The notes beneath the pieces are model-generated. The model made no database searches, was not told the DNA's origin, and saw only the letters and a list, made by a program, of their open reading frames with translations. A stretch of 64,000 nt of DNA from Angiostrongylus vasorum (Eukaryota > Nematoda > Chromadorea > Rhabditida > Metastrongylidae): positions 310,001 to 374,000 of the forward strand of contig JADANN010000374.1 of NCBI GenBank assembly GCA_018806985.1, read 5' to 3'. The translations under genes were made by a program, and so were the position numbers. Below are positions 36,301 to 47,600 of this stretch, piece after piece. How positions within the stretch are numbered: the first letter of the stretch is position 1; each line of letters opens with the position of its first letter.

Positions 36301-39300
36301 GTATACATTTGAACTCTATCTAGCATAAGTAAGGCGAGTAGGTAATGGACATAACCAGCAATGGGTATGGGCATGCCTTCTTTTCAGATAAATCATTTAC
36401 TTTCTTTCGTGTTACTACAAATTTCCGCTAAACACATGATGCTGCAAGCTACACAGAGATTCAACTGCAATGATCAAACACAGAATAGTGGTTCATACAG
36501 ATGATCACTTACGAGCCGACTTTTTGGGGACAATTCTGCCGAAACGAGCGACAGAACTTCTCATATTCAGGAGAAGTTTGCCCAGCACAATAAAAAATTG
36601 AAGTTCTCCAAGTACTTCTCGCAGTACTGGGAAACCTCCTGCGCCTGTAAACAACATAGATTCAGCTTCTTTCTACTACTATAGGGTTAAGAAAGACAAG
36701 ATAACCATAATGATGCTGAGATAATTGCGAAACTGCGGACTGCTGGTGTCTCGCGGTGGGGACCGAACACGTTATTACTCTTTCTCAGGGCTAACGCGTT
36801 CACCATTACACCATGCGAGTCCTTCGTTTCGCCTTTCTCTCAGTCGTGTTATTGACCGGTCCAGAGTTTTCCAAATCTCTCAGCATCATTGTGGTTGTAT
36901 TCTACACAATACCCTACCATTAAAAAAATAGTAGCCAGTAAATAAAAAATTGACGACATCGTGATTTATACCAAAGCTTCAGCTTAACTGGGTCCAGTGC
37001 CGATTTGTGTTCCTCGGACAGTCATGTTGGCTGATTGTTGATAGGTCAATAACACGTCTAAGAGAAAGGCGAAACGAAGGACGCGCGTGGTGTGGTGGCG
37101 AACGTGTTAGCCACCGGAAAAGGTAATACCGTGCTCGGTTCCCAACACAGACACCAGCGGCACGGAGTTTTGCAAATATCTCAGCATCATTATTGTTATA
37201 TTTCACATAATACGCTGCCATTAAAAAAATAGTAAGCAGTAAATAAAAAGATAACGACATAGTGACGTGATAGTTTCAACAACTGCACCTAAACCATGAA
37301 CACAGAAAAAAGGATAGGTCTTCGTTAATAGATGAGATAGAAGTATCTGCGTACTAAACAGTTTAATCATACAACCGCGTAAATCCCCTTCATAAACTCG
37401 AAGCGGTACACTCTTACGAACTTTAGAATTTAAGGCGTTATTTCACAATCCTTGAAATATGGAATGAGCATTCACCAGCCGAATATATTCCTGTTCTAGC
37501 TTTGAGTTGCCTATTAAATTAGAGATAAGGGGTAGTCGTTTACCGTTGGAGAATCGCTTCCATGGCCGTTGGCCCCGGACTGAATTGTCGAACCAGCTCC
37601 CTCGGTCTCCGGAAAATCTTCTGTTTCTTCAATTTCTTTTGCCATATCGCTAAACTAGCAGAAGATTTTGATATACGGCGAATCTTACTTCATATGTCAT
37701 TCTGATACTTTGAATAGAAAATTCAGAAAAATTTAAGAGCAGGGCAACAATTTGTGGAAAATGACGTAAATGCTTTCCCACTCCGTCACCACATGATTAA
37801 TCAAAGAAATGCTTCCCAAAAATCCACGGAATATTCCAGTATGATAGGCTCAAACCTAGTACATGAAATAAGGCTCGTGAGAACAGGTGTTTCTTAATCG
37901 GGTTTCCCGAAAAATCATGTTTCGGAGAAAATAATGGAGCAACGATGTCGGTCTACAAAGAGCTCCCTTGTCTTACCTAACGACTTCACAGTGATGTGTG
38001 TAGCTGGTGCAGAATTGTAGAAGTACATGGTTCAGGTTGTCCACATTTCCACTTTTGCAGTAGTTACCAAAGTTAACCTGTGAAGAATATTTGTTTCAAA
38101 GGAAAATCTTTTGCAAGGCAGATCGAAAGAAACTGTTCTATTACTGTGATGTGATACCTTGTATTTCGAACAATATCCTGCCCTGCTTCTATGTCTCTGT
38201 TGGGTAGTTTCGAGCTCTTCAGTGTCAACTTCCTTGTCGGGTATCTAGAATCTCACTAGTAACTCACTCGATGTCTTGCTGCTCACTACCAAGTTCTCGA
38301 TGAATGTCTTGCTTGCCTACAATGGAGATTTCATTTATCTGATCCTAATAGATTTACGGTCCGCCATAAGCAAAGGCCTCCCAACGATTTACCGCCTCAT
38401 CGTGGCCGGGACGTGTTCCTGGATGTCGGGCTACGATGTACAGCGGCGGGATTCATTACCCGGCAAGGCCTCCCAAAATGAGAAGAACTCCGGCACTTTC
38501 ATCAGAAACCCTAGCTAAGAGTAAAACAACACCAGGATGCACCTCCGTTCTGGTATCAAACTAGTCGCATGGTGGAAAATCTCCCTCTGATTCACAAGGG
38601 CTGCGACTGGCTGTGGTGGTGACGATCTGTGGCAGACTTTGGCCAGGCCGTCCTCGATACTCCAAAGAATGACAATGGCTAAGCCAGCAAATCTCCGGAA
38701 AATGGATTGGGAGAACTGTGAGGACGGGCCATTGAATTATCCAAGTAAGTGTAAGCAAAGGTGACAAATCAAGATTGGAGGTAAACACCGCTTATAATAC
38801 TCCAGTTGCAATTTTTCCTGAAGTTATTGACGCATTTTTTAAATATCAAGAGAATAAAACCTTAGACTTACTTTTTAGCCTACAAAAAACATAAACGCTG
38901 TATGTCCAAAATCAGAATTTCGGAAGACTTCACGTGAAAAACAACTTCGTTCCGTCTACGTTGACTTTTGCAATTTGCACTTTGTAGAAGACCGTAACAT
39001 CTTCATTCCAATCAACATCAGCCTTTTTGACGCGTATCTTTAGAACTTTCATGCTCTGCTTTGTACATTGGGTTTTACTAGTTAATTAAATATGCATTTA
39101 CAAGGTATAAAGGACTTTGTATTCATATTGGCGATGTGGAAAACGAAGAATTTGCTATCAATAAGTATAAAGAACGAGATCCATCACAATCACTCTATGC
39201 TAATCGATTGAAAGATGAATTGATATATCGTAGAGCTTTCTTTCAAAATAAGTAGCGAACCGAGCACCTCGTCTTTCTGCTCGTTGAGCCAGATGAGAAG

Positions 39301-39396
39301 TTGCGCGTCCAGCCCCTCGACGTCGTCGGCCGCAGCCTTGCTCATTCCCTGATGACGCCGTCGAAGGTTTGGAGGTAGAAGTGGTAGTAGGATCAC
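30378..39396 (-). CDS. Cysteine-rich modular protein, 11 exons, about 402 aa, one frameshift
   Basis: Minus exons: 39396-39268, 38077-37977, 37649-37544, 36644-36513, 34942-34888, 34111-33882, 33553-33475, 31689-31643, 31573-31438, 30617-30519 and 30473-30378 (stop TAG). All phases agree if one T is dropped from a run of six in exon 4. Three related modules recur, with pairs of cysteines set by aromatic residues: NYC...QFCTSYTHHC, QYCEKY...FYC...KFCRSFRQNC and DYCNKF...FYC...KFCPFYKKSC. A fourth block, RPCTADCDQ, continues to QSCKCDYAYPSVQKFCNPPP and QYC. Acidic linkers (EIEETEDFPETEG, SAEDEVDESEGEG) separate the modules. It is probably secreted or extracellular. The first exon listed begins VILLPLLPP after a splice acceptor, so the true start is likely in an earlier exon not found. 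Donors of exons 5 and 7 are weak (GTTATC, GTTTTT). I do not recognise a named family; nematode-specific is inference. Confidence 0.75.
31805..32150 (-). repeat. SINE family D, intronic, head decayed
   Basis: The tail begins TTTTATTTTGTTTTACTTGA. The body has GGCTTCGGTTGCTGCTTGAG and the core GTACCAATTTCCCGAACTCG. The tRNA-like head is truncated near 32140. It lies between exons 7 and 8 of the cysteine-rich gene. Confidence 0.88.
33165..33345 (-). repeat. Family C, truncated, intronic
   Basis: It contains TTTATTTACTGCCTACTCTT, GGACCGCAGGTGTCTGCGG and AACGCGTTCACCACCACAC, then ends abruptly. The left half of the element is missing. Confidence 0.88.
34238..34455 (-). repeat. Family B, truncated copy, intronic
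   Basis: It contains TACTTGTATACTTGGATGG (end of B), GGTTGTGCGGGTCCCAGCAT and GAGAGATTTACCACCATGAG. The first 150 bp of the element is absent. Confidence 0.85.
35390..35765 (-). repeat. SINE family D, diverged, intronic
   Basis: It contains TTTTACGTGACCCATCTTCA, TTTGGCTGCTGCTTGAGGAT and CACCAATTTCCTGACCCCG. The head near 35700-35760 is decayed. ORFs over it are not genes. Confidence 0.85.
36705..37270. repeat. Family C cluster: inverted pair plus a full plus copy, intronic
   Basis: A minus arm (36705-36848) meets a plus tail piece (36855-36958) head to head. A full plus copy (36965-37265) follows directly, so the end of one unit is the start of the next. All lie between exons 3 and 4 of the cysteine-rich gene. 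Confidence 0.88.
38386..38757 (+). repeat. Family B, full length, intronic
   Basis: It runs from TTTACCGCCTCATCGTGGCC to CCATTGAATTATCCAAGTAAG. It lies between the first two listed exons of the cysteine-rich gene, opposite to its transcription. Confidence 0.9.
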
Positions 39397-39634
39397 CTAA
39401 GCTTCTATGTGTATTGAGGTCCTCTATAAAACTTGATTCGAAAAGAGATCATGCTTTTTCACCGCCACATATATACTTTCGTTAGAGTTGTACATACACA
39501 TTTGGTCTTATCCTTGTTAAACAGTGCAAGATAAAGCACAAGAACAACCAAAAAATTCCTCGATAACTCTTGACGAGCTTGTACTTGTAAATTCTTTCTG
39601 GGTAATTTAGCTAGGATCGTAGTTAGTTAAAAAA

Positions 39635-39895
39635 GTTCTCGCCGTTGATCAATCCCCAAGAGATGGGTCATGCATTCGACTTCATTAAGCATTACTGGAG
39701 GTGATTGAATGCATACCTGGCCTTTACAATGACTCGTGGTGGCCTACCGATGCATCGAGCCAGTGCTGCTATCCGTCCAGACAAGTCTGGTACCAATTTG
39801 CCGAGCGCAGAGGGATGGAAGGCTTGGTGGACCTGTGGCGCCAGGACTATCCCATGTGTATTGCAGGGTGCCTCCAACCACTGCCACACGCATCC
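39635..39895 (-). repeat. SINE family A, full body, short tail
   Basis: It contains GTTCTCGCCGTTGATCAATC, TACCAATTTGCCGAGCGC and the head complement CAACCACTGCCACACGCATCC. The AAGGATA tail is absent. Confidence 0.9.
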
Positions 39896-40961
39896 CACAA
39901 TCGTAGTTTAACATGAAAATTTTTTAGAAGTTAACGAGTAGTTGAAAAAACCTAGGAATAATGTTTGTTGATATCCAGTGTGGTCCCTCTAGAATTATCA
40001 TCAAAATATTCGATGACACGAAGTAATTTGAGGATGGAAGATCAACAATGCGAAAGTGAAAGTGTAATGCATCGGGAACGTACCAAACTGATGAGAATGA
40101 CAGAAAGAGAGCGTCGAATTTCTCGCGCATGCGAATCGTAACAAATTGAACGAAACGGCTGTAATGGATGCTTTTCAGCTTCACCCTATTCTTATAGAGT
40201 CAATGTAGTCAGAGAGTTAAGAGCATAGCAGATAAAACTGTAGGACCACAAAAGCCCCCAATCAAATCTGCAAACGAAGGCCTGCTACTATAGTTTTAAG
40301 CTAGAAATCATCAGACTACGTAGCTGACCAACCTTCACATAGGAGAGCCGTCGAGATCACAACTGCACAGCCAAACATTTCTTCAGTACGCATAGCGGAG
40401 AAATGGCTTCTATACGAGCTTGCAATCAATTTTGAACGCACCAAAAACGACAATCCAAGATTTCCAGACACTAGACCGTCTCACATAGGGAGCACAGAAT
40501 TCGTAAACAGACGGGACAACATTAGAAGTTCTCGGCGAGAGACGGTGTAGAACGTAAATAGCACACGTGATATCATGACTACACCGTTGATATTTCGATA
40601 TGTAAACCACGCAAATAACTCAGAAATGGACTTTTAATAGAAATACAGAGAGAGTAAATGGTCTTTCATCTGAGTCTTCAACATGTTCACCACTGGCTTG
40701 GGCGTAAGCCCCTCCTCTGGAAAGCATGAAAGTTCTAGAAGTGGCAATGAAGAAGGTGGAAACAAGTCATAAAAAAGTTCACGAAAACGCCACAGTCACT
40801 CTGCACATGGACTCGGATTGCTGCCTTTGGTAGCACAAAGAAAGTGGAAGGGTTTTCAAGATCAAAAGATGGAGGGAACCATATTGCTGCACCTAATTCC
40901 TCCCCTGTTGTAATCTAAAACTCGTGGCAGCTATCCAGGAATATTTTAACGTAAATTTCAG
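39896..40961. other. Non-coding, no gene resolved
   Basis: Several 60-90 codon minus ORFs show no motif. An upstream exon for the terminal exon at 40962 should lie here or further left, but I could not identify it. Confidence 0.4.
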
Positions 40962-41072
40962 AGCTACATGATGTCGTTGGTTTTTTTCAATCTGATAGCG
41001 ACCAAGTTCCTTCTAAACTGGGAACAAGTGGTACAGCCGAGTGCCGATTATCCTCCTCCACCGAAGAATTGA
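40962..41072 (+). CDS. Candidate terminal exon of a membrane protein
   Basis: A GTAAATTTCAG acceptor is followed by 36 residues and a TGA. They are a hydrophobic stretch (MMSLVFFNLIATKFLLNW), then EQVVQPSADYPPPPKN. This looks like a last membrane helix and a short cytoplasmic tail. The other exons were not found in phase upstream, and the repeat C cluster starts 200 bp downstream. It could be a truncated gene or the last exon of a gene with a long intron. Confidence 0.42.
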   Translation, partial: SYMMSLVFFNLIATKFLLNWEQVVQPSADYPPPPKN

Positions 41073-41277
41073 TGACCATTGTGTTTTGTGAGAGTATCCT
41101 GTTTTCTTTGCCTGTCGCATGGACAGCGATTTATTAAGAGTCTGATCTAGAGCGACATATTTTTTTCAAAACAGAAAACTTGAATGCCATCTCACACCTA
41201 TCGCGAAGCACCAGTGCTAATCACTTAGTTACTCAACAGAAACGTCTCAAATGAATGAACTACTCATGATTTTTGCG

Positions 41278-41840
41278 GAAATATAACTTCAACGAAGCTG
41301 AGATATTTGCAAAACTCTGGACCGCAGGTGCCTATGGTGGGGAACGAACGCGCTGTTGTCCTTTCCGGGGAGTAACGCGTTCACCACCACACCATGCGGG
41401 TCCTTCGTTTCGCCTGTCTCTCAGCTAGTTCTATCGATCTTTTTGCCATCAGCAATCACCCGTCAACGGGATTGATCTGAGGGAGCCCAAATCGGCATTG
41501 AACCCAGTTAAGCTGAGGCTATATTTATAATCACAATTTTAACTTATTATTTACTGCCTACTCTTTTTAACCCAGATCAATTCCGCTGACGGGTGATTGC
41601 TGATGGCAAATGATCAATAGAACTAGCTGAGAGACAAGCGAAACGAAGGACCCGCATGGTGTGGTGGTGAACGCGTTACTCCCCGGAAAGGACAATAGCG
41701 CGTTCGTTCCCCACCATAGGCACCTGCGGTCCAGAGTTTTGCAAATATCTCAGCTTCGTTGAAGTTATATTTCGCAATATACCCTGCCGTCAAAAACAGT
41801 AGGCAGTGAGTAAAAAAGGTTAAAATTGTGATTACTCATG
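41278..41840. repeat. Family C head-to-head palindrome with closely matched arms
   Basis: The left arm at 41278-41570 is minus, the right arm at 41573-41840 plus. They share subfamily variants such as CCTATGGTGGGG / CCCCACCATAGG and CTTCAACGAAGCTGAG / CTCAGCTTCGTTGAAG. The arms can form a hairpin of roughly 250 bp. Confidence 0.92.
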
Positions 41841-41889
41841 ATTTTGTTGACCAACAAACTTATTCAAGTAGAATTCTGCAGATTATGAA

Positions 41890-42205
41890 GTCTATACTTA
41901 GTACCCTGCCGTGCAAAATTGTAATAGGCAATAAATAAAAAGTTAACATTGTGAACTACATCCTCAACTTAACTGGTTTCATAACCGATTTTGGCACCCC
42001 CAGGTCAATCCTGTTGACGAGTGATTGTTGATGGCACTGATCGATAGAACTAACTAAGAGAGAGGCGATGCCAAGGACCCGCATGGTGTTGTGGTGAACG
42101 CGTTAGCCTCCTGAAAGGGTAACAGTGCGTTCGTTCCCCACCGCGGGCACCACGGGTCCGGAGTTTTGCAAATGTCTCAGCATCATTGTACTTATGAAGT
42201 ATATA
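41890..42205 (+). repeat. Family C, single full copy following the palindrome
   Basis: It runs from the preceding AATAGGCAATAAATAAAAAG through CTCAACTTAACTGGTTTCAT to GGAGTTTTGCAAATGTCTCA. Three C units thus lie within 0.93 kb. Confidence 0.88.
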
Positions 42206-43111
42206 ATACGGCTTCTAGCGGAGCACTCTTGCAGAGACATCTCCGTTTGAAAAACTATTTATTCAATTCGAAAAGTATAGGGGATAAGAACTGTGCGGTG
42301 AAGTAAACATTCACAAAGAAAATACTGTGAAATGAATGGATGCTGGCCAATAAGAGTTTTTAAATATACATTAAAAACCAGTGCATACGATAGCCACTCT
42401 CTTAGTTGAACTATACGTTCTAATATGACTGTATTACTGAATTCTTTTTATTTTCACATGGCCCATCTTTACATATATTTTAAGAGGCCAGGCACATCAT
42501 GGGTGTCTTACATTGGCTATCCACGAAGGACATCAGATTCACGCCTAGTCTCCGATGCTACGTGAGGAAACTGTCTACCTTCTGAGAACCGCTGAATGCC
42601 AGTTGAATTGCTTTGCTCTGAAATCCTGGGTAATGGACTGGTCCGCAGAAGTGGTCAGCCAGAAGCTCTCGGTTAACAATCTGCGACCTTTTTTCTTTGA
42701 CGTTGGTTAAAGAAAAAAAATCTACTTTGCTGAACCAACGACTTTGGTAGAACTCGAAAGGCGACTACGACAAGTTGTGTCTTCCATCTCTTTTAGAATT
42801 ACTGATAGAATAAGTAGATGCAGTTTTTCGGCTTCTCCATAAGCAAGTAGCAACTAGTGGTGACCATACAGAATTTTCGATTAAACTGCATCGTAGAAGC
42901 TTCCTTCTCATATTGATTTCTTGTGAAAATTATCGTCACGAAATAGGTTCTAAGGACTTTAGAACAGAGGATGACTTTTCAACAATCCTGTGTATAACAA
43001 TAATTAGTGGGATTGTTCTCTACCATGAAGAAAGTAGTCTCTATTTTATCGCTCAGTTCGTGTACGGAGCACGATCTTCTCTGAACACTATACTATCTTA
43101 ACTTTTTGTAT
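42206..43111. other. Non-coding; possible old D remnant
   Basis: TTTTATTTTCACATGGCCCATCTTTACAT at 42446-42474 resembles the tail side of family D, but the body does not align. No gene is seen. Confidence 0.35.
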
Positions 43112-43490
43112 ACCGCTTATTCTTTTTTATGGCAAGAATAGTGTGAAATATAACCCCAGGTATGACGAGGTATGAGGAAAACTCGGGACATCACATAGGT
43201 TTCGAACTCGCTATCACTCTTACCTGAGGCTCACGTGCTATGCACAACACCAACCGAAGCCCTCTCTTTGCTTTCCTCTCAGCCAGTTTTTTACTCTGTT
43301 GATGCTGTGAAAAAAATTTGTTTGAAATAACTAGCCAAGAGGAAGGCGAAACAAGGGCCTTTCGTTGTTGTAATGGATAGCACGTGACCCTTCAGTAAGG
43401 TCAACGACAGGTTCGAAACCAAGATTAGGTTCTGAGTTTTGCTCAGATCTCAGCATCTTTGTGGTTGTGTTTAACTACTTACTGCTCCTG
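43112..43490. repeat. Diverged family C inverted pair with clear tRNA-like boxes
   Basis: The left minus arm is 43112-43290 and the right plus arm 43330-43490. The right arm has GTTGTAATGGATAGCACG (A box) and GACAGGTTCGAAACC (near-perfect B box); the left arm has the complement, GGTTTCGAACTCGC. This is the best evidence that family C derives from a tRNA. Confidence 0.8.
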
Positions 43491-44055
43491 TATAATCTAT
43501 TGCACTTCAAAGTACTTGGCACAATACTCGCGTGAATGTCCTACATCCACTGTTATCAGAAAGCAACGGGCAAGGTAGCATCACCTGATAGCTCGACCTC
43601 GCAACGTTCTTCGCTCCACTTACGCGTGGGTGGCGTCAAGCCATTCGCTTGGATACTATTGGGACTGTTTGCTTCAGTTTATCTGCACAAACTTTTCCAT
43701 CATTCTCGCATAAACTTTCTGTATAAACAATATCATATCACCTTTCACTTGACCCAAGTAGTGCTCTTACAGTCCCTATACTCTTCTTGCCTACTTCACG
43801 CAGAACTCGAGCGCCGAGCTCTCCGCTAATATAAGCAACCTTAACCTCAGTTGTAAGTTATGCCTTTTCCGCTGTAGTCATTATCTTAATTAACATGTAT
43901 TTTTTCATTCCTCCCTCGTGAACAACACACGGGTGGTCAGCAACACTGCTCTGAGGAGGACGAAGTCGCCGAGAACGTCGGCCGTCAACAACAGCAGCAA
44001 TAACAATAAGAACATCTATGCTAACCTCGTGTCATCTAAATAAGAGCAGTTCGCA
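43491..44055. other. Non-coding; contains a decayed hammerhead-like motif
   Basis: CTGAGGAGGACGAAGTCGCC followed by GAGAACGTCGGC (43951-43982) resembles the motifs at 27519 and 48683 but has GAGAA in place of GAAA. The 97-codon ORF at 43536-43829 shows no known domain. Confidence 0.4.
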
Positions 44056-44057
44056 AG

Positions 44058-44059
<2 letters not shown>

Positions 44060-44149
<90 letters not shown>
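44060..44149. repeat. (AT)n microsatellite
   Basis: About 90 bp of alternating AT, broken once by ACAT near 44102. It can form a cruciform or long RNA hairpin. Confidence 0.97.
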
Positions 44150-44150
<1 letters not shown>

Positions 44151-44257
44151 GTCGAGGCTTATAGAAAGTCGATCTTGTGAGTTATTCTTTCGTTGGTAAA
44201 TTAATACGAGGTTGATAAACAATTTTATTCGGCGAGCTTTTCGACCTCTCAACGGTT

Positions 44258-44625
44258 TACCGCCTCATCGTGGCTGGGAGGTGTTGTTGGATGTCGGACT
44301 GCGATGTACAGCGAGGGGGATTCATCCCCTGGCAGGGTCTTCCAAGGAGTTCGGCGTTACCACCAGAAAGCCCACCTAAGAGTAAACTAATGCCAAGATC
44401 CGTCACTGTCTTGGTAGCAAGCCAGTCGCATGGTGGCAAATCCCCCTTTTATACACAAGGGCGGCGACTGCCTGTGGCCGTCCTGGGCAGACTTTTGGAC
44501 AGACGGACCTCGGGACTCAAGATACCCACAATGAGTAAACCGGCAAAACTCCGAAAAAGTGGAGATTATGCTGGGGTCCGCACAACCAGTGAGCACGGAC
44601 CATCAAAGTGAATACCGAAGCAAGG
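44258..44625 (+). repeat. Family B, full length
   Basis: It runs from TTTACCGCCTCATCGTGGCT to CACGGACCATCAAAGTG, with a small deletion after GGTCTTCCAAGG. It starts about 110 bp past the AT microsatellite. Confidence 0.92.
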
Positions 44626-44939
44626 TAACCTTTCTACGCTTTCATCTTCCTCAGTGCCCATGATCCAAGTCGATGTCCACGGTCGTTCATATCTTGATGT
44701 GGTGTCTTCCTCGCCGCATCGAGTCTGATCTGGAACATGGAACAAAAAATGGAACATCGCCTGAATGAGACAACCTTACCCGGCGATGCTCTCATATGCA
44801 GAACGGTTGTTATTGATAATAGTGATTGCCCTGTGATAATAACTTGTTTTCCCTGGACAATCAATTCTGCAGAAGTCGTTATCATTACCGGTCAACTACA
44901 GATCATAACATTGATGTCCTAATGTTAACTATTTATTTG
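44626..44939. other. Spacer between B and C repeats
   Basis: Overlapping ORFs on both strands show no recognisable domain; no gene is called. Confidence 0.4.
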
Positions 44940-45515
44940 CTGCCTATTACAGTTTCATGGCAGGGTGTAATTTGAAATAAAACCATAATGATGTTGAGAT
45001 ATTTGAAAAACTCCGGACTGCAGGCGTCTGCAGTGGGAAACGAATGCTGTATCACCCTTCCCGGGGGCTAACGCGTTCACCACCACACCATGCGAGTCCT
45101 TCGTTTCGCCTGTCTCTTAGCTAGTTTTCTATTTACCAGTGTCAGCATGGTGTAGTGATGAAGGCGTTAATCCCAGAAGGGGTAATACAGCGTTCGTTCC
45201 CCACCGCAGATCCCTGCGGTCCCGCAAATATCTCAACATCATTATGGTTGTGTTTCACATAATGCCCCGCCGTGAAAAGTTGTAGTAGACAGCAAATAAA
45301 AAATTAACATTGTGGTTACAACTATAGCATCATCTTAATTGGTTTCAATGCCGATTTGTGCTCCCCAGATCAATCCCATTGACGGGTGATTGCTGATAGC
45401 ACTAGTAGGTAGAAACTAACTGAGAGACAAGCGAATCGAAGGACCCGCATGGTGTGCTGCTGAACGCGTTAGCCCCGGTAAGGGTAACAGCGCGTTCGTT
45501 TCCCACTGCAGACCT
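44940..45515. repeat. Family C cluster: inverted pair plus a tandem plus copy
   Basis: A minus arm at 44940-45135 meets a plus arm at 45140-45310 (A-box-like CATGGTGTAGTGATGAAGGC). That runs directly into another plus unit at 45312-45515. The layout is the same as at 36.7-37.3 kb. Confidence 0.9.
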
Positions 45516-46675
45516 GGTGTCTTAGTCATTCTTTATGCCTTGCTGCAGTTTTTCTTCATATTACTTCTCCGAACCTACTACATAGGCTACCGCGCTACCA
45601 ATTGCTCCTTGCTTTTCTTCGTCAAACGGTATTCTGTGTGAAACTTATTTCTTATATTACATCATCAGTTTATTGCACAAGCTACTCCCTTATTTCCAAT
45701 TCAACTTCTTCCTCATTGGTTTGTCCTTGCTTGTTGATGGTGTTATCATCTTAACGCTTGTACTGTTTACATTTATTGATGTGCTCATATCTTTATTGCT
45801 GCTGTTGCATTGATGTCATAAACAGTTTAATAGCTCAAGTTTGAGATTACGAGCTACGGCACCTACAAAAAATTCCTGCTTGGCAAACCGAAGAAAGAAA
45901 AGCAACTACCCATTAACCGCTGACGGACTTGAGCGCACACCACCAAAGTGTCCACTTCTCCTTCCCGCACTCGAGAATTATCCAGTGGTTTCTGTTCCTT
46001 ATATAAATTTTGTGAGCACAAAACCTTTCTTCCAGAACCCTCGCGAAGAATTAGGAATCTCAGATCGGTGACATATCCGCTGCGTGCTTAACATCCGTGG
46101 GATCCACTTACGTAGGTACGAACTTCGAATTCCTTCCTCCAATTACGTAGTACGGAATGTTTCCAACGTCATCGTATATCGCATCCCCTCGATTGCGGAT
46201 TCAATAGCGCTGAATAATATTTTACTGTGCCTACGTAGCGACCACGTTTTAGGCGTGTATGTTAAGGCAGGAAGAATTTTAATGTTGAAAAGCGTTCAAG
46301 CTTTTGAAAGCTCCTCAAGTTGCTCATTTCCTCCTGCTCATTTCTATGACTAGATCGTACATCATGTTGAGTTACCGATCCGGGTAAATTATGAAAATAT
46401 GACATCAGAAAGGAAGCCTTTTTTTTTATGAACATCGTCTTTACGAGGTACAGCTGAAAAAGAAATCATTCTACCGCTGTTGACAAGATCGACCATCGCT
46501 CGTTTAAAAATGGTTTTGACTAGTATTCAACGTATCAAAAAAGAAGATACAGATGGATTTAAGATGCTACGATGCCCAATGGAGACACCACTGGTATTGG
46601 TTTCGATTAGTACGAACTACGTTTTTCGAGAACTAATGTCAAGTTTCAACTTGTATTTTTAAACTTGCATATCTC
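45516..46675. other. Non-coding, no gene resolved
   Basis: Two adjacent plus ORFs (45841-46071, 46084-46353) have no recognised domain or matching splice sites. The last 200 bp may be the 3' flank of the mariner copy. Confidence 0.4.
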
Positions 46676-46679
46676 ACAT

Positions 46680-47600
46680 CAAAGTAAACTCCATCGAAAT
46701 AAAGACTTTTAAGATCTACACATTTTCGCCAACGAGAAACAAGTTCGTTCATTTCAATTGCTTAGAACTCTGGAGTTATGGAAACGGTGATGTTGTTGAA
46801 GGCAGTTTAGGGTCGACCAGGTTTCTAAGGCATTTTTCGCAAAGCAATTTATCGAGATATTTGAAGGACGGATAGCCGGTAAGCCAATGGGCTGGCGAGT
46901 ATGGACAAAGAGGTAAAGCTTCGTAGCACAGCTCATTAAACCCTTGCGGCATCGGTAGTACGACGTGTGGCTGCGTGTTATCGTGAAGAAGGATTGCTTC
47001 CTTTTTGTTGACGGATGAGGGATGCAGTCGTTAAAGCCTCCGGTGCGTTTCGCCGACACGCTGGACTTATTTTTCTGCCGTAATAATTCCACCCAGATCC
47101 AGAAAGCTGATGGATCAAACCAGCTGTAAACCAGTGAAACGGTCAGCGTGATCTTTCGGTGCAATTTCGGCTCTAGGAAGTGCTGCGGTGCTTCGCCGGG
47201 GTCCATTCACTGAGTCGAATCGTTGACGCGTTGTCGTGAAGCATCTAATTCTCGGTCTCATATCACAATACAGCCTAGAAACAGGTCCTTTTGGTTGCAT
47301 AGAAGAATTGCCGATGATATATCAAAACGAAGATTTGTTGTTTGACTCTTAATCAATTCGTATGGCATTCATTTGTTCATCTTCTTCGACTTTCCAGTTT
47401 TCCCAGAATACTCCCGAAACAGCAGAAATGCCTACAGAAAGCTATTCCTCAAGTTCTTGAACGATTGTACATGTATTTTCTTTCCCAAAAAACCCTTCAA
47501 ATCATCGTCGTCAGTAGCGGAAGGTCGTCCGCGGCCTCTCGAATCTTCAAGGTCGAATTAGAATTTTTCCAAACCAACGTCACAATGTGCGTTCAATAAC
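46680..47600 (-). pseudogene. Mariner transposase pseudogene
   Basis: Minus-strand frames joined by shifts give the mariner order. VDPGEAPQHFLEPKLHRK lies near 47200-47150. A damaged LLHDN..PHV block is near 46980-46950, where the catalytic D of LLHDN is read only through frameshifts. PYSPAHWLTGYPSFKYLD, the PPYSPDL..D..FF region, follows near 46900-46840. The end NELVSRWRKCVD..YFD is near 46740-46690. The N-terminal helix-turn-helix part is only faintly present at 47600-47400. Many stops show it is inactive. Terminal inverted repeats were not identified. Confidence 0.85.

Noticed and set aside
40090..40115. CTGATGAG followed by GAAAG, a possible hammerhead core
   Set aside because: No helix II can form between the two blocks and the C before GAAA is missing.
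44016..44252. 78-codon ORF with Tyr-Ile repeats
   Set aside because: It is the translated AT microsatellite.
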